Counted from the stretch's first letter, positions 1 through 8,520 are shown. The stretch: 32,451 nucleotides of DNA from SIG565 sp964607025 (GCA_964607025.1 CAZSIL010000019.1:1-32451), one strand, 5' to 3'. The notes: a model not told the origin generated them from the sequence alone. Program-made: numbers and translations.

Positions 1-2558
1 ACATAGTCGAGACCAATCTTATGGCAGAACTCAACAGATACGGGGTCGCCGCCGTGCTCACCGCAGATACCGCAGTGGATTTCGGGACGTACCTTTTTAC
101 CCATTGTTACAGCCATATCCATAAGTTTGCCAACGCCTGTCTGGTCGAGCTTAGCAAACGGATCGTTCTCATAAATCTTGTTATCATAGTAAGCGCCTAA
201 GAACTTACCAGCGTCATCACGGCTAAATCCAAATGTCATCTGGGTTAAGTCATTAGTACCGAAGCAGAAGAACTCAGCTTCGCGAGCTACTTCATCAGCA
301 GTAAGACAAGCACGCGGAATTTCCATCATAGTACCTACTTCGTACTTAAGTTCTACGCCTGCGGCCTTGATTTCAGCATCAGCGGTAGCTACAACTACGT
401 CCTTAACAAACTTCATTTCTTTAACTTCGCCAGTGAGCGGAATCATAATTTCAGGAACTATGTTCCAATCAGCGTGTGCTTTCTTAACGTTGATAGCAGC
501 GCGGATAACAGCGGCAGTCTGCATCTTAGCAATTTCAGGATAGGTAACTGCCAGACGGCAACCACGGTGGCCCATCATCGGGTTAAATTCGTGGAGAGAA
601 GCAATAATGTTCTTGATATCCTGAACGGTTTTGCCCTGAGCGTCAGCCAATGCCTTGATGTCAGCTTCTTCGGTCGGAACGAACTCGTGAAGCGGCGGGT
701 CAAGGAAACGGATGCAAACAGGATTGCCTTCGAGTGCTTCGTAAAGCTTCTCAAAGTCGCCCTGCTGATAGGGAAGAATTTTAGCAAGAGCTGCTTCGCG
801 CTCTGCAGCAGTGTCAGAACAAATCATTTCGCGGAAAGCGGCGATACGTTCTGCTTCGAAGAACATATGCTCGGTACGGCAAAGGCCGATACCCTCAGCA
901 CCGAGTTCACGAGCTTTCTTTGCGTCAGCCGGTGTGTCAGCGTTGGTGCGAACCTTTAATGTTCTGAACTCATCAGCCCAGTCCATAATTCTGCCGAACT
1001 CACCTGCGATTTCAGCATCAACAGTCGGGATAATACCGTCATAGATATTACCAGTTGAGCCGTCGATAGAAATATAGTCGCCTTCGTGGTAGGTTTTACC
1101 AGCCAAAGTAAATTTCTTATTTTCTTCATCCATAATAATGTCGCCGCAACCTGATACACAGCAAGTACCCATACCGCGAGCAACAACGGCAGCGTGAGAG
1201 GTCATACCGCCACGAACTGTCAAGATACCTTGAGATGCCTTCATACCTGTAATATCTTCAGGTGAAGTTTCAAGACGAACAAGAATAACCTTTTCGCCGC
1301 GAGCGTTCCAGTTTTCTGCATCTTCTGCAGTAAATACAACCTTACCGCAAGCAGCACCCGGAGAAGCGCCGAGGCCCTTACCTGCAGGAACAGCAGCTTT
1401 TAATGCCTTCTGGTCAAACTGCGGGTGGAGAAGGGTATCAAGGTTACGGGGATCGATCATAGCTACTGCCTGTTTCTTATCGATCATACCCTCATCTACC
1501 AAATCACAAGCGATTTTGAGAGCTGCCTTAGCGGTTCTCTTACCGTTACGTGTCTGGAGCATATAGAGTTTGCCGTTCTGGATAGTGAATTCCATATCCT
1601 GCATATCGCGGTAGTGGTCTTCAAGAATCTGACAAACTTTATTGAATTCAGCAAATGCTTCGGGGAATTTCTCAGCCATCTGAGCGATCGGCATAGGAGT
1701 ACGAACGCCTGCAACAACGTCTTCACCCTGAGCGTTTACAAGGAACTCACCCATAAGGCCGGGCTCACCTGTAGCGGGGTCACGAGTAAAGGCAACACCT
1801 GTACCGCAATCGTCACCCATATTACCGAACGCCATCATCTGTACGTTAACAGCGGTACCCCAAGAATACGGAATATCGTTATCGCGGCGGTAAACGTTAG
1901 CGCGGGGGTTGTCCCATGAACGGAATACCGCTTCAACAGCGCCCATTAACTGCTCTTTCGGGTCAGACGGGAAATCCTTACCGATTTTGCTCTTATATTC
2001 AGCTTTGAACTGATTTGCGAGTTCTTTAAGGTCGTCAGCTGTAAGTTCAACGTCTTGCTTAACGCCCTTTTCTTCCTTCATTTTGTCGATAAGTTCTTCG
2101 AAATACTTCTTACCAACTTCCATAACTACGTCAGAATACATCTGGATAAAACGACGGTAGCAGTCATAAGCCCAACGAGCATTACCCGACTTTGCAGCCA
2201 TTGTTTCAACAACGTCTTCATTAAGACCGAGGTTAAGAATAGTATCCATCATACCGGGCATTGATGCTCTGGCGCCCGAACGAACCGAAACGAGAAGCGG
2301 ATTCTCCTTATCACCGAATTTCATACCGGTGATGCCTTCCATTTTGTCGATGTACTCCATAATCTGCGCCTGGATTTCATCGTTAATTTTTCTTCCATCT
2401 TCATAGTACTGTGTGCAAGCTTCTGTTGAAACGGTGAAGCCCTGCGGAACGGGAAGACCGATTTTGGTCATCTCAGCAAGGTTTGCACCCTTACCACCGA
2501 GAAGCTCACGCATGCTTGCGTCACCTTCTGAGAAAAGGTATACATACTTGTGACTCAT
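1..2558 (-). CDS. ppdK: Pyruvate, phosphate dikinase (3' end outside window)
   Basis: Interconverts pyruvate + ATP + Pi and PEP + AMP + PPi in the cytoplasm; anaerobes often use it in glycolysis in place of pyruvate kinase. Reading from the ATG at 2558 gives 852 residues with no stop before the window edge. The clostridial enzyme is about 874 aa, so only about 22 C-terminal residues are missing. The N-terminal nucleotide-binding domain begins MSHKYVYLFSEGD and contains the GGKGANLAEM motif. The central phosphohistidine motif GGMTSHAAVV places the catalytic His at residue 455 (codon 1196-1194), the same number as in the characterised Clostridium symbiosum enzyme. The C-terminal PEP/pyruvate domain ends in HCGICGEHGG with the catalytic Cys at about 832. 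A strong AGGAGG lies 8-9 nt before the start. The gene is alone on its strand here, with its own promoter upstream. Confidence 0.97.
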   Translation of the reverse strand, partial: MSHKYVYLFSEGDASMRELLGGKGANLAEMTKIGLPVPQGFTVSTEACTQYYEDGRKINDEIQAQIMEYIDKMEGITGMKFGDKENPLLVSVRSGARASMPGMMDTILNLGLNEDVVETMAAKSGNARWAYDCYRRFIQMYSDVVMEVGKKYFEELIDKMKEEKGVKQDVELTADDLKELANQFKAEYKSKIGKDFPSDPKEQLMGAVEAVFRSWDNPRANVYRRDNDIPYSWGTAVNVQMMAFGNMGDDCGTGVAFTRDPATGEPGLMGEFLVNAQGEDVVAGVRTPMPIAQMAEKFPEAFAEFNKVCQILEDHYRDMQDMEFTIQNGKLYMLQTRNGKRTAKAALKIACDLVDEGMIDKKQAVAMIDPRNLDTLLHPQFDQKALKAAVPAGKGLGASPGAACGKVVFTAEDAENWNARGEKVILVRLETSPEDITGMKASQGILTVRGGMTSHAAVVARGMGTCCVSGCGDIIMDEENKKFTLAGKTYHEGDYISIDGSTGNIYDGIIPTVDAEIAGEFGRIMDWADEFRTLKVRTNADTPADAKKARELGAEGIGLCRTEHMFFEAERIAAFREMICSDTAAEREAALAKILPYQQGDFEKLYEALEGNPVCIRFLDPPLHEFVPTEEADIKALADAQGKTVQDIKNIIASLHEFNPMMGHRGCRLAVTYPEIAKMQTAAVIRAAINVKKAHADWNIVPEIMIPLTGEVKEMKFVKDVVVATADAEIKAAGVELKYEVGTMMEIPRACLTADEVAREAEFFCFGTNDLTQMTFGFSRDDAGKFLGAYYDNKIYENDPFAKLDQTGVGKLMDMAVTMGKKVRPEIHCGICGEHGGDPVSVEFCHKIGLDY

Positions 2559-2579
2559 ATTTTTACCTCCTGATTATTA

Positions 2580-2596
2580 GCAAACTTTATGTTTGC
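2580..2596 (-). other. Small hairpin in the ppdK leader
   Basis: A 6-bp perfect stem (GCAAAC/GTTTGC, 5-nt loop) sits just upstream of the ppdK ribosome binding site. It has no U-tract on the transcribed strand, so it is not a terminator. It may stabilise the 5' end of the mRNA; this role is inference. Confidence 0.35.
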
Positions 2597-2636
2597 ATTG
2601 TTTACTTATTTTCCCAAAAAAACAGGGTAGCAATTT

Positions 2637-2645
2637 ATTATATCA
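2637..2645 (-). promoter_or_regulatory. Extended -10 promoter of ppdK
   Basis: The minus strand reads TGATATAAT, a perfect -10 hexamer (2642-2637) with the TGN extension. The -35 region is poor (CTTTAA-like), as expected for an extended -10 promoter. It would give a leader of about 70 nt. Confidence 0.5.
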
Positions 2646-2745
2646 CAAATTTTGAAAAATTAAAGTGTTTTTTTCATATTTTTACCGAATTTTCCTATTC
2701 TTTTCATATATTTTGCTTTTTTTGTGATTTTTAAACCTTTAAATT

Positions 2746-2772
2746 AAAAAAGGAAGCCGAAACTTCCTTTTT
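2746..2772 (-). terminator. Rho-independent terminator after the ECF S-component gene
   Basis: A 10-bp stem (AAAAAGGAAG/CTTCCTTTTT, loop CCGAAA) begins directly after the TAG stop at 2774-2776 and runs into a T-run on the minus strand. It separates this gene from the ppdK promoter. Confidence 0.75.
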
Positions 2773-2773
2773 G

Positions 2774-3361
2774 CTATATTTTTTTAACTGCCTTGGTAAC
2801 TCTGAGTAATGACGGTGCCATAACGGCGTTTATCGTGAACTCAATAATAAAGTTAACACCCACCAGTCCTGTAATTGCATAGGTTACAATATTTGCACCG
2901 CCCGCCCAAGAAGCCAAAATGTCTTTAAAGAACACAAACATTGCCGCCACAAAAATCCCTGTATTAACAACAGGTGCTGTAAGCGCCGCCAAAACGATAG
3001 CCAAATACTCATTTTTGCCTTTGAGTGCTTTTGCCACCAAAGCTGACGCGACACCTGCGGCAATACCTTTTATGATACACACAGCGCTTGTTAAAAATGG
3101 ACTTGCAGTTACCAGTATATACCCGCCGCCGTCAAGCCCTGTAAAGCAACAAATTGTTACTACAAGCCCGAACACACCGCCGAGTATGGCGCCAACCTTT
3201 GCGCCGTAAAGATAAGCGCCAAGCACTATGGGAATAAGCACCAGTGATAAATTAAAGGTGCCTACTTTTATGGCATAGCTTAAAAGCTGTAATACCACCG
3301 TAACGGCAGAAAACATACCTAATATGGCTATGCTTTTGGTTTGCTCTTTGTTGTTTTTCAT
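2774..3361 (-). CDS. ECF transporter substrate-binding S component, substrate unknown
   Basis: Predicted membrane protein of 195 aa with about six hydrophobic segments. The stretch FNLSLVLIPIVLGAYLYGAK and the glycine-rich GAILGGVFGLVV that follows are typical of S components of energy-coupling factor importers, which capture vitamins or metals and dock onto a shared EcfAA'T module. No EcfA or EcfT gene is nearby, which fits a group II ECF system where the energising module is encoded elsewhere. The start ATG at 3361 follows a good SD (GGAGGTAAAAATT). Single gene with its own candidate -10 (TATAAT, 3432-3427) and a terminator directly after the stop. The leader is only about 65 nt and I recognise no riboswitch in it, so I cannot name the substrate (pantothenate, folate, riboflavin and others remain possible). 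Confidence 0.8.
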   Translation of the reverse strand: MKNNKEQTKSIAILGMFSAVTVVLQLLSYAIKVGTFNLSLVLIPIVLGAYLYGAKVGAILGGVFGLVVTICCFTGLDGGGYILVTASPFLTSAVCIIKGIAAGVASALVAKALKGKNEYLAIVLAALTAPVVNTGIFVAAMFVFFKDILASWAGGANIVTYAITGLVGVNFIIEFTINAVMAPSLLRVTKAVKKI

Positions 3362-3403
3362 AATTTTTACCTCCGATACTATCCATTTCTGGTACAGTTC
3401 ATT

Positions 3404-3423
3404 TTTGGAAATATCTTTCCAAA
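3404..3423 (-). repeat. Inverted repeat in the ECF S-component leader
   Basis: Perfect 8-bp arms TTTGGAAA/TTTCCAAA separated by TATC, a few bases downstream of the candidate -10 (3432-3427). It could be a leader hairpin or an operator; neither can be decided from sequence. Confidence 0.45.
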
Positions 3424-3468
3424 CGCATTATAACACCGTTGTTTTCAAAAATCTACCCCTAATTTTAA

Positions 3469-3497
3469 TTGAAATATATATATGTTTGTGTTAAAAT
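3469..3497 (+). promoter_or_regulatory. Sigma-A-type promoter of the mnmE operon
   Basis: -35 TTGAAA (3469-3474), 17-nt spacer, -10 TAAAAT (3492-3497). Transcription would start near 3504, leaving a very short leader with AGAGAGGTGA as the ribosome binding site. Confidence 0.6.
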
Positions 3498-3520
3498 AAG
3501 GTTTTAGAGAGGTGAAGAAG

Positions 3521-4882
3521 ATGCAAAACCGAACAATTGCCGCCATTTCAACCCCTTTGGGCGAAGGCGGAATAGGAATAGTCAGGATATCAGGCCCCGA
3601 TGCACTATTGATTGCCGATAAGATTTTCCATGCAAAATCGGGCAAAACGGCGAGTGCGCAAAAGGGATATACTGCTCTTTTCGGTAATGCGGTTTACGGC
3701 GACGAAATCATTGACACCGCCGTTTGCTTAGTCTTCCGCGCACCTCACAGTTACACAGGGGAAGACACTGCGGAAATTTCGGTTCACTCGGGCTCTTTTG
3801 TAATAAAAAGTGTACTTCGCGCAGCACTTTGCGCCGGTGCCGACAATGCCGCGCCCGGTGAATTTACAAAACGCGCCTTTTTAAATGGTAAACTCGACTT
3901 AACCCAAGCCGAAGGCATTATGGAACTTATTGCCGCCGACGGTGAGCGGCAGTTTAAATTAGCGAGTGGGGCTATGTCAGGAAAAATAAGCAAAGAAATT
4001 GCCGCCATCGAAGAAAAACTTATATCTGCCGCGGCATCGATTGCATATTTTGCCGATGAGCCCGATGAAATATTACCTGAGCTAAATGTGGACAACTTTG
4101 GCAAAATGCTGGAAGACTGCGAAACGCAGCTTATAAATATGCTCCATAACTACGACGCGGGAAAAATCCTGCGCGAAGGCATTGATACCGCCATTGTCGG
4201 AAAACCAAACGTTGGCAAAAGTACGCTTATGAATCTGCTTGTGGGCAGTACACGCTCTATTGTTACCGATATTGCGGGTACCACTCGCGATATTATAGAA
4301 GACGTTGTTCGAATCGGCGAAATAACCCTGCACCTTGCTGATACGGCGGGTATACACCATACCGATGACATTGTCGAGAGGGTGGGTGTGACACTGGCGA
4401 AAGACAAACTCCATGCCGCTGAACTTATTTTAGCGGTGTTTGATTCCACCGAACCGCTCGATAACGATGACCGACAGTTGCTTAAACAAATAAGTGACAA
4501 AAAAGCCATCATTATTATAAATAAAAGCGATGTTGGAAACTGCTTAAAATCCGAAGATTTCGGCAATTTACCTACTGTTACAATATCTGCTAAAACGGGG
4601 GACGGCAAAGAAGAACTCACCTGCGAAATAGAAAAAATTACAAAGGTATGTTACTTAAATCCCGATGCAGCGGTACTCGGAAGTGAGAGGCAACGCGACT
4701 GTGCTACCCGTGCGTTATCAGCGGTTACTGCCGCGAAGGACGCTTTGCTTTCAGGCCAGACGGTTGATGCGGTGGGCGTTTGTGTTGACGACGCTCTATC
4801 TTTTCTCTTTGAACTTACGGGAAAGCGGGCAACAAACGTTGTAACCGATGAAGTTTTCAGAAAATTTTGTGTAGGAAAATAG
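3521..4882 (+). CDS. mnmE: tRNA uridine-5-carboxymethylaminomethyl GTPase MnmE
   Basis: GTPase that with MnmG installs the (carboxymethyl)aminomethyl group on U34 of tRNAs reading NNA/NNG codons. From the ATG at 3521 it has 453 aa, the normal length. Visible parts: N-terminal folate-binding domain (STPLGEGGIGIVRISG near residues 10-25), G1 loop GKPNVGKS (about 227-234), G3 DTAG (about 274-277), G4 NKSD (about 334-337), and the C-terminal catalytic motif FCVGK at the very end. A GTG at 3512 is in frame but overlaps the ribosome binding site AGAGAGGTGA, so the ATG at 3521 is preferred. First gene of mnmE-mnmG-rsmG; 10 nt separate it from mnmG. The rnpA-yidC-jag genes that usually precede mnmE in Firmicutes are absent; an ECF gene lies divergently instead. 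Confidence 0.97.
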   Translation: MQNRTIAAISTPLGEGGIGIVRISGPDALLIADKIFHAKSGKTASAQKGYTALFGNAVYGDEIIDTAVCLVFRAPHSYTGEDTAEISVHSGSFVIKSVLRAALCAGADNAAPGEFTKRAFLNGKLDLTQAEGIMELIAADGERQFKLASGAMSGKISKEIAAIEEKLISAAASIAYFADEPDEILPELNVDNFGKMLEDCETQLINMLHNYDAGKILREGIDTAIVGKPNVGKSTLMNLLVGSTRSIVTDIAGTTRDIIEDVVRIGEITLHLADTAGIHHTDDIVERVGVTLAKDKLHAAELILAVFDSTEPLDNDDRQLLKQISDKKAIIIINKSDVGNCLKSEDFGNLPTVTISAKTGDGKEELTCEIEKITKVCYLNPDAAVLGSERQRDCATRALSAVTAAKDALLSGQTVDAVGVCVDDALSFLFELTGKRATNVVTDEVFRKFCVGK

Positions 4883-4892
4883 GTGTTTTATT

Positions 4893-6773
4893 TTGAGTTA
4901 TAAGGCAGACTGTTATGATGTTGCGGTAATAGGCGGTGGACACGCCGGTATCGAAGCGGCTTTGGCGGCGGCGAAACTCGGCGCTAACACCATTATGTTT
5001 ACCGTTAGTGCCGATTGGATAGGAAATATGCCCTGCAACCCATCAATCGGGGGTACTGCAAAGGGACACCTGGTGCGCGAACTTGACGCATTGGGCGGTG
5101 AAATGGGCAAGGCGGCGGACGCTAATATGCTCCAAAGCCGTATGCTTAATCTCGGCAAGGGTCCCGCCGTTCACTCACTTCGCGCACAAATCGACCGAAG
5201 AACCTACAGTGGCTATATGAAACACGCGGTGGAACTTCAAAAAGGGCTTGATGTAAGACAGGCAGAGGTTACCGATATTGAAAAGTGTGACGGTGGTTGG
5301 ATATTAAAAACTATGCTCGGCGCCGAGCATTTTTGTAAAACTGTAATTTTGGCTACGGGCACCTTCCTCGGCGGTAAAATATACGTTGGCGAAGTATCCT
5401 ATTCAAGCGGACCCGACGGGCAGTTTCCTGCAAATCTTTTATCCGAGTCGCTAAAACGTCTCGGTTTGCCGCTTCGCCGTTTTAAAACGGGAACACCCGC
5501 TAGGGTTGCGAAAGACAGTATTGATTTTTCAAAGACCGAAGAACAGTCGGGCGATACAAAAGTAGTGCCGTTCAGTTATTCAACCGAAAAACCGCGCGAA
5601 AACACCGTTTTATGCCACATCTCTTATACAAACGATGCTACAAAAAAGGTGATTCTTGAAAATCTGCACCGCTCCCCGTTATATTCAGGTAATATTGAAG
5701 GTATAGGGCCGAGATATTGCCCGAGTTTAGAAGATAAAATCGTGCGTTTTGCTGATAAAGAGCGTCATCAGTTATTTATCGAACCGTGTGGCGCCGATAC
5801 AGAAGAGATGTATCTGCAAGGTATGTCGTCTTCTCTTCCCGAAGACGTGCAAATCGCTTTTTATAAGACAATACCGGGACTTGAAAATGTTAAAATTATA
5901 CGCAACGCCTATGCTATAGAATACGACTGTATCGACCCGATAGGGCTTCACGCAACACTTGAAATCAAGGGCTTTGACGGGCTTTATGGCGCCGGACAAT
6001 TCAACGGCTCATCTGGTTACGAAGAAGCCGCCGTTCAGGGCTTTGTGGCGGGGGTTAATGCCGCTAAAAAGGTTTTGGGTGAAGAGCCGTTTACACTATC
6101 TCGCGCATCGAGTTATATCGGAACGCTTATTGATGACCTTGTAACAAAAGGTTGCTCCGACCCATACCGCATGATGACCTCGCGAAGTGAATACCGCTTA
6201 CTGCTGCGCCAAGACAATGCCGATGAGCGATTAATGCCAACGGGCAGAAGTTTGGGTCTTATAGATGATAAAACTTGGAATGATTTTCTTATCCGCAAAA
6301 AGCAAAAGGAAGAAGAGATTGAGCGGCTTCGCCACACAACACTGGCACCGAGCACTGAACTTAACGAGTTGTTAGTTTCTCTTGGAACCGCGCCGCTTAA
6401 TACTGGTTGCAAAATGGACGACCTTATTCGACGTCCGCAATTAAATTACGCGGTTTTGGCGCCTTTTGACAAGGCGCGTCCCTCGCTTCCCGACAGTGTT
6501 GCCGAAAAGGTTGAAACCGAGATCAAATACGAGGGTTATATAACAAGACAAGCAGCCCAAGTTGAAGAAATGTTGCGGCTTGAAAATCAAAAAATACCCA
6601 ACGATATAAATTATGATGATATTACGGGACTCCGCCTTGAAGCAAAAGAAAAATTAAACCGAGTAAAACCTCAAAATATAGGTCAGGCATCGCGCATTTC
6701 GGGCGTATCGCCTGCCGATATTTCGGTGCTTATAATCTATCTTGAACGATTGCGACAGGAGAAAAGCAAATGA
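4893..6773 (+). CDS. mnmG: tRNA uridine-5-carboxymethylaminomethyl enzyme MnmG (GidA)
   Basis: FAD-dependent partner of MnmE in wobble-uridine modification. Its 626 aa match the family length. The FAD-binding GGGHAGIEAA lies near residues 14-23, followed by the conserved NMPCNPSIGG (Cys48) and the RYCPSLEDK motif carrying the second conserved cysteine. The C-terminal region is the family helical domain (GYITRQAAQVEEM, then SRISGVSPADISVL). The start is a TTG at 4893, supported by AGGTG 7-8 nt upstream and by the family N terminus beginning directly after it. The stop overlaps the rsmG ATG by 4 nt (ATGA), so translation is probably coupled. Confidence 0.97.
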   Translation: MSYKADCYDVAVIGGGHAGIEAALAAAKLGANTIMFTVSADWIGNMPCNPSIGGTAKGHLVRELDALGGEMGKAADANMLQSRMLNLGKGPAVHSLRAQIDRRTYSGYMKHAVELQKGLDVRQAEVTDIEKCDGGWILKTMLGAEHFCKTVILATGTFLGGKIYVGEVSYSSGPDGQFPANLLSESLKRLGLPLRRFKTGTPARVAKDSIDFSKTEEQSGDTKVVPFSYSTEKPRENTVLCHISYTNDATKKVILENLHRSPLYSGNIEGIGPRYCPSLEDKIVRFADKERHQLFIEPCGADTEEMYLQGMSSSLPEDVQIAFYKTIPGLENVKIIRNAYAIEYDCIDPIGLHATLEIKGFDGLYGAGQFNGSSGYEEAAVQGFVAGVNAAKKVLGEEPFTLSRASSYIGTLIDDLVTKGCSDPYRMMTSRSEYRLLLRQDNADERLMPTGRSLGLIDDKTWNDFLIRKKQKEEEIERLRHTTLAPSTELNELLVSLGTAPLNTGCKMDDLIRRPQLNYAVLAPFDKARPSLPDSVAEKVETEIKYEGYITRQAAQVEEMLRLENQKIPNDINYDDITGLRLEAKEKLNRVKPQNIGQASRISGVSPADISVLIIYLERLRQEKSK

Positions 6774-7486
6774 TAGAATTCCCAATAGATAAAATTTTTG
6801 ATATTTGCAAAGGTTTCGGTGCCGAAATAACACCTGACAGGGCAGAGAAACTCAATCTCTACGGTAACCTATTGCTTGAGTGGAACGAAAAAATCAATCT
6901 CACCGCAATAACCGAACCCACCGATATAGTAATCAAGCATTTTCTTGATTGCATACTTTTTTTAAAACACGTAGATATACCTAAAAACGCTAAGGTTATT
7001 GACGTCGGAACGGGTGCGGGTTTCCCAGGTGTTGTGCTTAAAATAATGCGGGAGGACATTGATTTAACCTTGCTTGACGGACTCAACAAACGCCTTGTTT
7101 TTTTAAATGATGTTTTAGAAAAACTCCATTTGAGTGCAAAAACGGTACACGCAAGAGCCGAAGAAGCAGGTAGAAAGCAGGAATTTCGCGAACAGTATGA
7201 TATAGCGTGTGCACGTGCAGTTGCAAGGCAAAACGTACTCTTAGAATACTGCTTACCCTTTGTAAAGGTGGGCGGACAGTTTGTAGCAATGAAGGGTCCC
7301 GCCGCCGAAGAAGAAGCAAGGGACGGCGCGAGGGCGTTATCGCTGCTCGGTGGCGGAAAACCTGAAATTATATGCGAAAAACTACCCACAAATGATGAAA
7401 GAAGTTTCATAATTACAAAAAAGATATCGCAGACTGCGCCAAAATATCCAAGAATATCCGCAAAAATATCAAAACAGCCGTTATAA
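6770..7486 (+). CDS. rsmG: 16S rRNA (guanine527-N7)-methyltransferase RsmG (GidB)
   Basis: SAM-dependent methyltransferase making m7G527 in 16S rRNA. It has 238 aa, normal for the family. The SAM-binding motif VIDVGTGAGFPGVVLKI lies near residues 75-91, preceded by the family signature LLEWNEKINLTAI (about 33-45). The ATG overlaps the mnmG stop by 4 nt and is preceded by GACAGGAG. It ends the operon: its TAA lies in the loop of a terminator hairpin. Confidence 0.96.
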   Translation: MIEFPIDKIFDICKGFGAEITPDRAEKLNLYGNLLLEWNEKINLTAITEPTDIVIKHFLDCILFLKHVDIPKNAKVIDVGTGAGFPGVVLKIMREDIDLTLLDGLNKRLVFLNDVLEKLHLSAKTVHARAEEAGRKQEFREQYDIACARAVARQNVLLEYCLPFVKVGGQFVAMKGPAAEEEARDGARALSLLGGGKPEIICEKLPTNDERSFIITKKISQTAPKYPRISAKISKQPL

Positions 7487-7499
7487 CGCGGCTGTTTTT
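7471..7499 (+). terminator. Terminator of mnmE-mnmG-rsmG
   Basis: 10-bp stem AAAACAGCCG/CGGCTGTTTT with an 8-nt loop holding the rsmG stop codon, followed by T-rich sequence (TTTTTGTCTTT). Clear intrinsic terminator. Confidence 0.85.
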
Positions 7500-7534
7500 G
7501 TCTTTATCTGTCAGTTTTGCCCGACCTGTTTTTC

Positions 7535-7564
7535 TTGATTTTTTAAGTGGACACGCCTTATAAT
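7535..7564 (+). promoter_or_regulatory. Promoter of the Noc-like gene
   Basis: -35 TTGATT (7535-7540), 18-nt spacer, perfect -10 TATAAT (7559-7564). It lies between the rsmG terminator and the gene, so the gene is transcribed separately from mnmE-mnmG-rsmG. Confidence 0.6.
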
Positions 7565-7591
7565 TTAGACACAGGGCAGGTGAACGATTAA

Positions 7592-8422
7592 GTGCTAAAA
7601 GCAGAAACAAGTCGACTACGGAACATAAAGGTTGAAGATATATTTCCAAATGAGCAAGGACTGCGCAAACATTTTGACGATTTCGAACTCTGCCGACTTA
7701 AAGACAGTATTAAGGAAAATGGCATAATACAACCGCTGACTGTCAGAAAATGCGGTGCAGGTTATATGCTTATAGCGGGGGAACGCCGTCTTCGTGCCGC
7801 TAAAATGGCAGGTATGAAAAAGGTTCCTTGTGTTATATATAATGCGGATGAAATAACTTCGGGTTTTTATTCTGTAATAGAGAATTTGCAACGGAGCGAC
7901 CTGACTATTTTTGAAGAAGCGGCGGGTATATCTCGGCTTATAAACGAATATGGGCTATCCCACTGCGACGTTGCCGCGCGGCTTGGAATTGCACAATCAA
8001 CACTTTCAAACAAATTACGCATTTTACGGCTTAACGAACACTTGCGCCGAAGAATTGTGGGTGCGCGGCTTACCGAACGCCATGCCAGAGCGCTGCTTCG
8101 TGTGCACGAAAGCCAACAAGAGCAGGTGCTCGACTATATAATTTCAAACGGTCTATCCCTTTCACAAAGTGAAACGTATATAGATAAATTTTTAAGCGGT
8201 GAAACCGATAAAACACCCGATAAACCGAAGGATAAAAAGGCATCTATCGGTGACCTTAGAATTTTTGGCAACAGTTTAACCCGCCTTGTTGAAACTATGG
8301 TAAATGCGGGTATAAATGCTAAACAAGAACGCACCGAACGGCGCGATTATATCGAATACAAAATCCGAATTGTCAAAGATTCTCCAAGCGATGACGGTTC
8401 ATCGCAACTTAAAATTTGCTAA
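7592..8422 (+). CDS. ParB/Noc-family DNA-binding CTPase, Noc-like
   Basis: 276 aa. N-terminal ParB/Srx domain with GIIQPLTVRK (about 43-52) and the CTP-binding AGERRLRAAKMAG (about 61-73), then ENLQRSD. A helix-turn-helix with QSTLSNKLRIL and the following LTERHARALL resemble Noc (QSTIANKLRLL, ITERHARAL) more than Spo0J. The C-terminal dimer domain (GDLRIFGNSLTRL to DYIEYKIRI) also fits Noc. Location after mnmG-rsmG is the classic noc position. Noc keeps Z-rings off the nucleoid by binding DNA sites and the membrane. Here the protein starts directly with the ParB domain and lacks the amphipathic N-terminal helix of Bacillus Noc. The start is GTG (7592) after AGGTGA, with an in-frame TAA immediately before it, so no N-terminal extension is possible. 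No parA/soj follows. It could instead be this organism's ParB. Confidence 0.88.
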   Translation: MLKAETSRLRNIKVEDIFPNEQGLRKHFDDFELCRLKDSIKENGIIQPLTVRKCGAGYMLIAGERRLRAAKMAGMKKVPCVIYNADEITSGFYSVIENLQRSDLTIFEEAAGISRLINEYGLSHCDVAARLGIAQSTLSNKLRILRLNEHLRRRIVGARLTERHARALLRVHESQQEQVLDYIISNGLSLSQSETYIDKFLSGETDKTPDKPKDKKASIGDLRIFGNSLTRLVETMVNAGINAKQERTERRDYIEYKIRIVKDSPSDDGSSQLKIC

Positions 8423-8425
8423 CTT

Positions 8426-8486
8426 CGGTGAAAATTGAAATCCATCTCCATCATTTTTCACCGTGGTCGTGTGACTTTTGTCACAC
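8426..8486 (+). terminator. Two hairpins after the Noc-like gene, possible weak terminator
   Basis: Stem 1 is CGGTGAAAA (8426-8434) with TTTTCACCG (8455-8463), 20-nt loop. Stem 2 is GTGTGAC (8469-8475) with GTCACAC (8480-8486), loop TTTT, followed by TAATTTCTCCTTT. Only the second resembles an intrinsic terminator and its U-tract is poor. Confidence 0.4.
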
Positions 8487-8499
8487 TAATTTCTCCTTT

Positions 8500-8520
8500 C
8501 CCCATATCCCCATATCCCCA
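8500..8520. repeat. Short C-rich tandem repeat (CCCCATAT, 2.6 copies)
   Basis: Two exact CCCCATAT units plus a partial third, lying between the hairpins and the next terminator. Non-coding and of unknown role. Confidence 0.8.

Noticed and set aside
474..1919. Open frames on the plus strand (474-959, 1425-1919) inside ppdK
   Set aside because: They lie opposite the continuous, highly conserved ppdK frame and have no family resemblance or ribosome binding site.
3512..3520. GTG at 3512 as the mnmE start
   Set aside because: It lies in the AGAGAGGTGA ribosome binding site, which serves the ATG at 3521.
8160..8174. TTTCAC-AAA-GTGAAA resembling a parS site inside the Noc-like gene
   Set aside because: True parS has no spacer between the half sites; the 3-nt gap breaks the symmetry needed for ParB binding.
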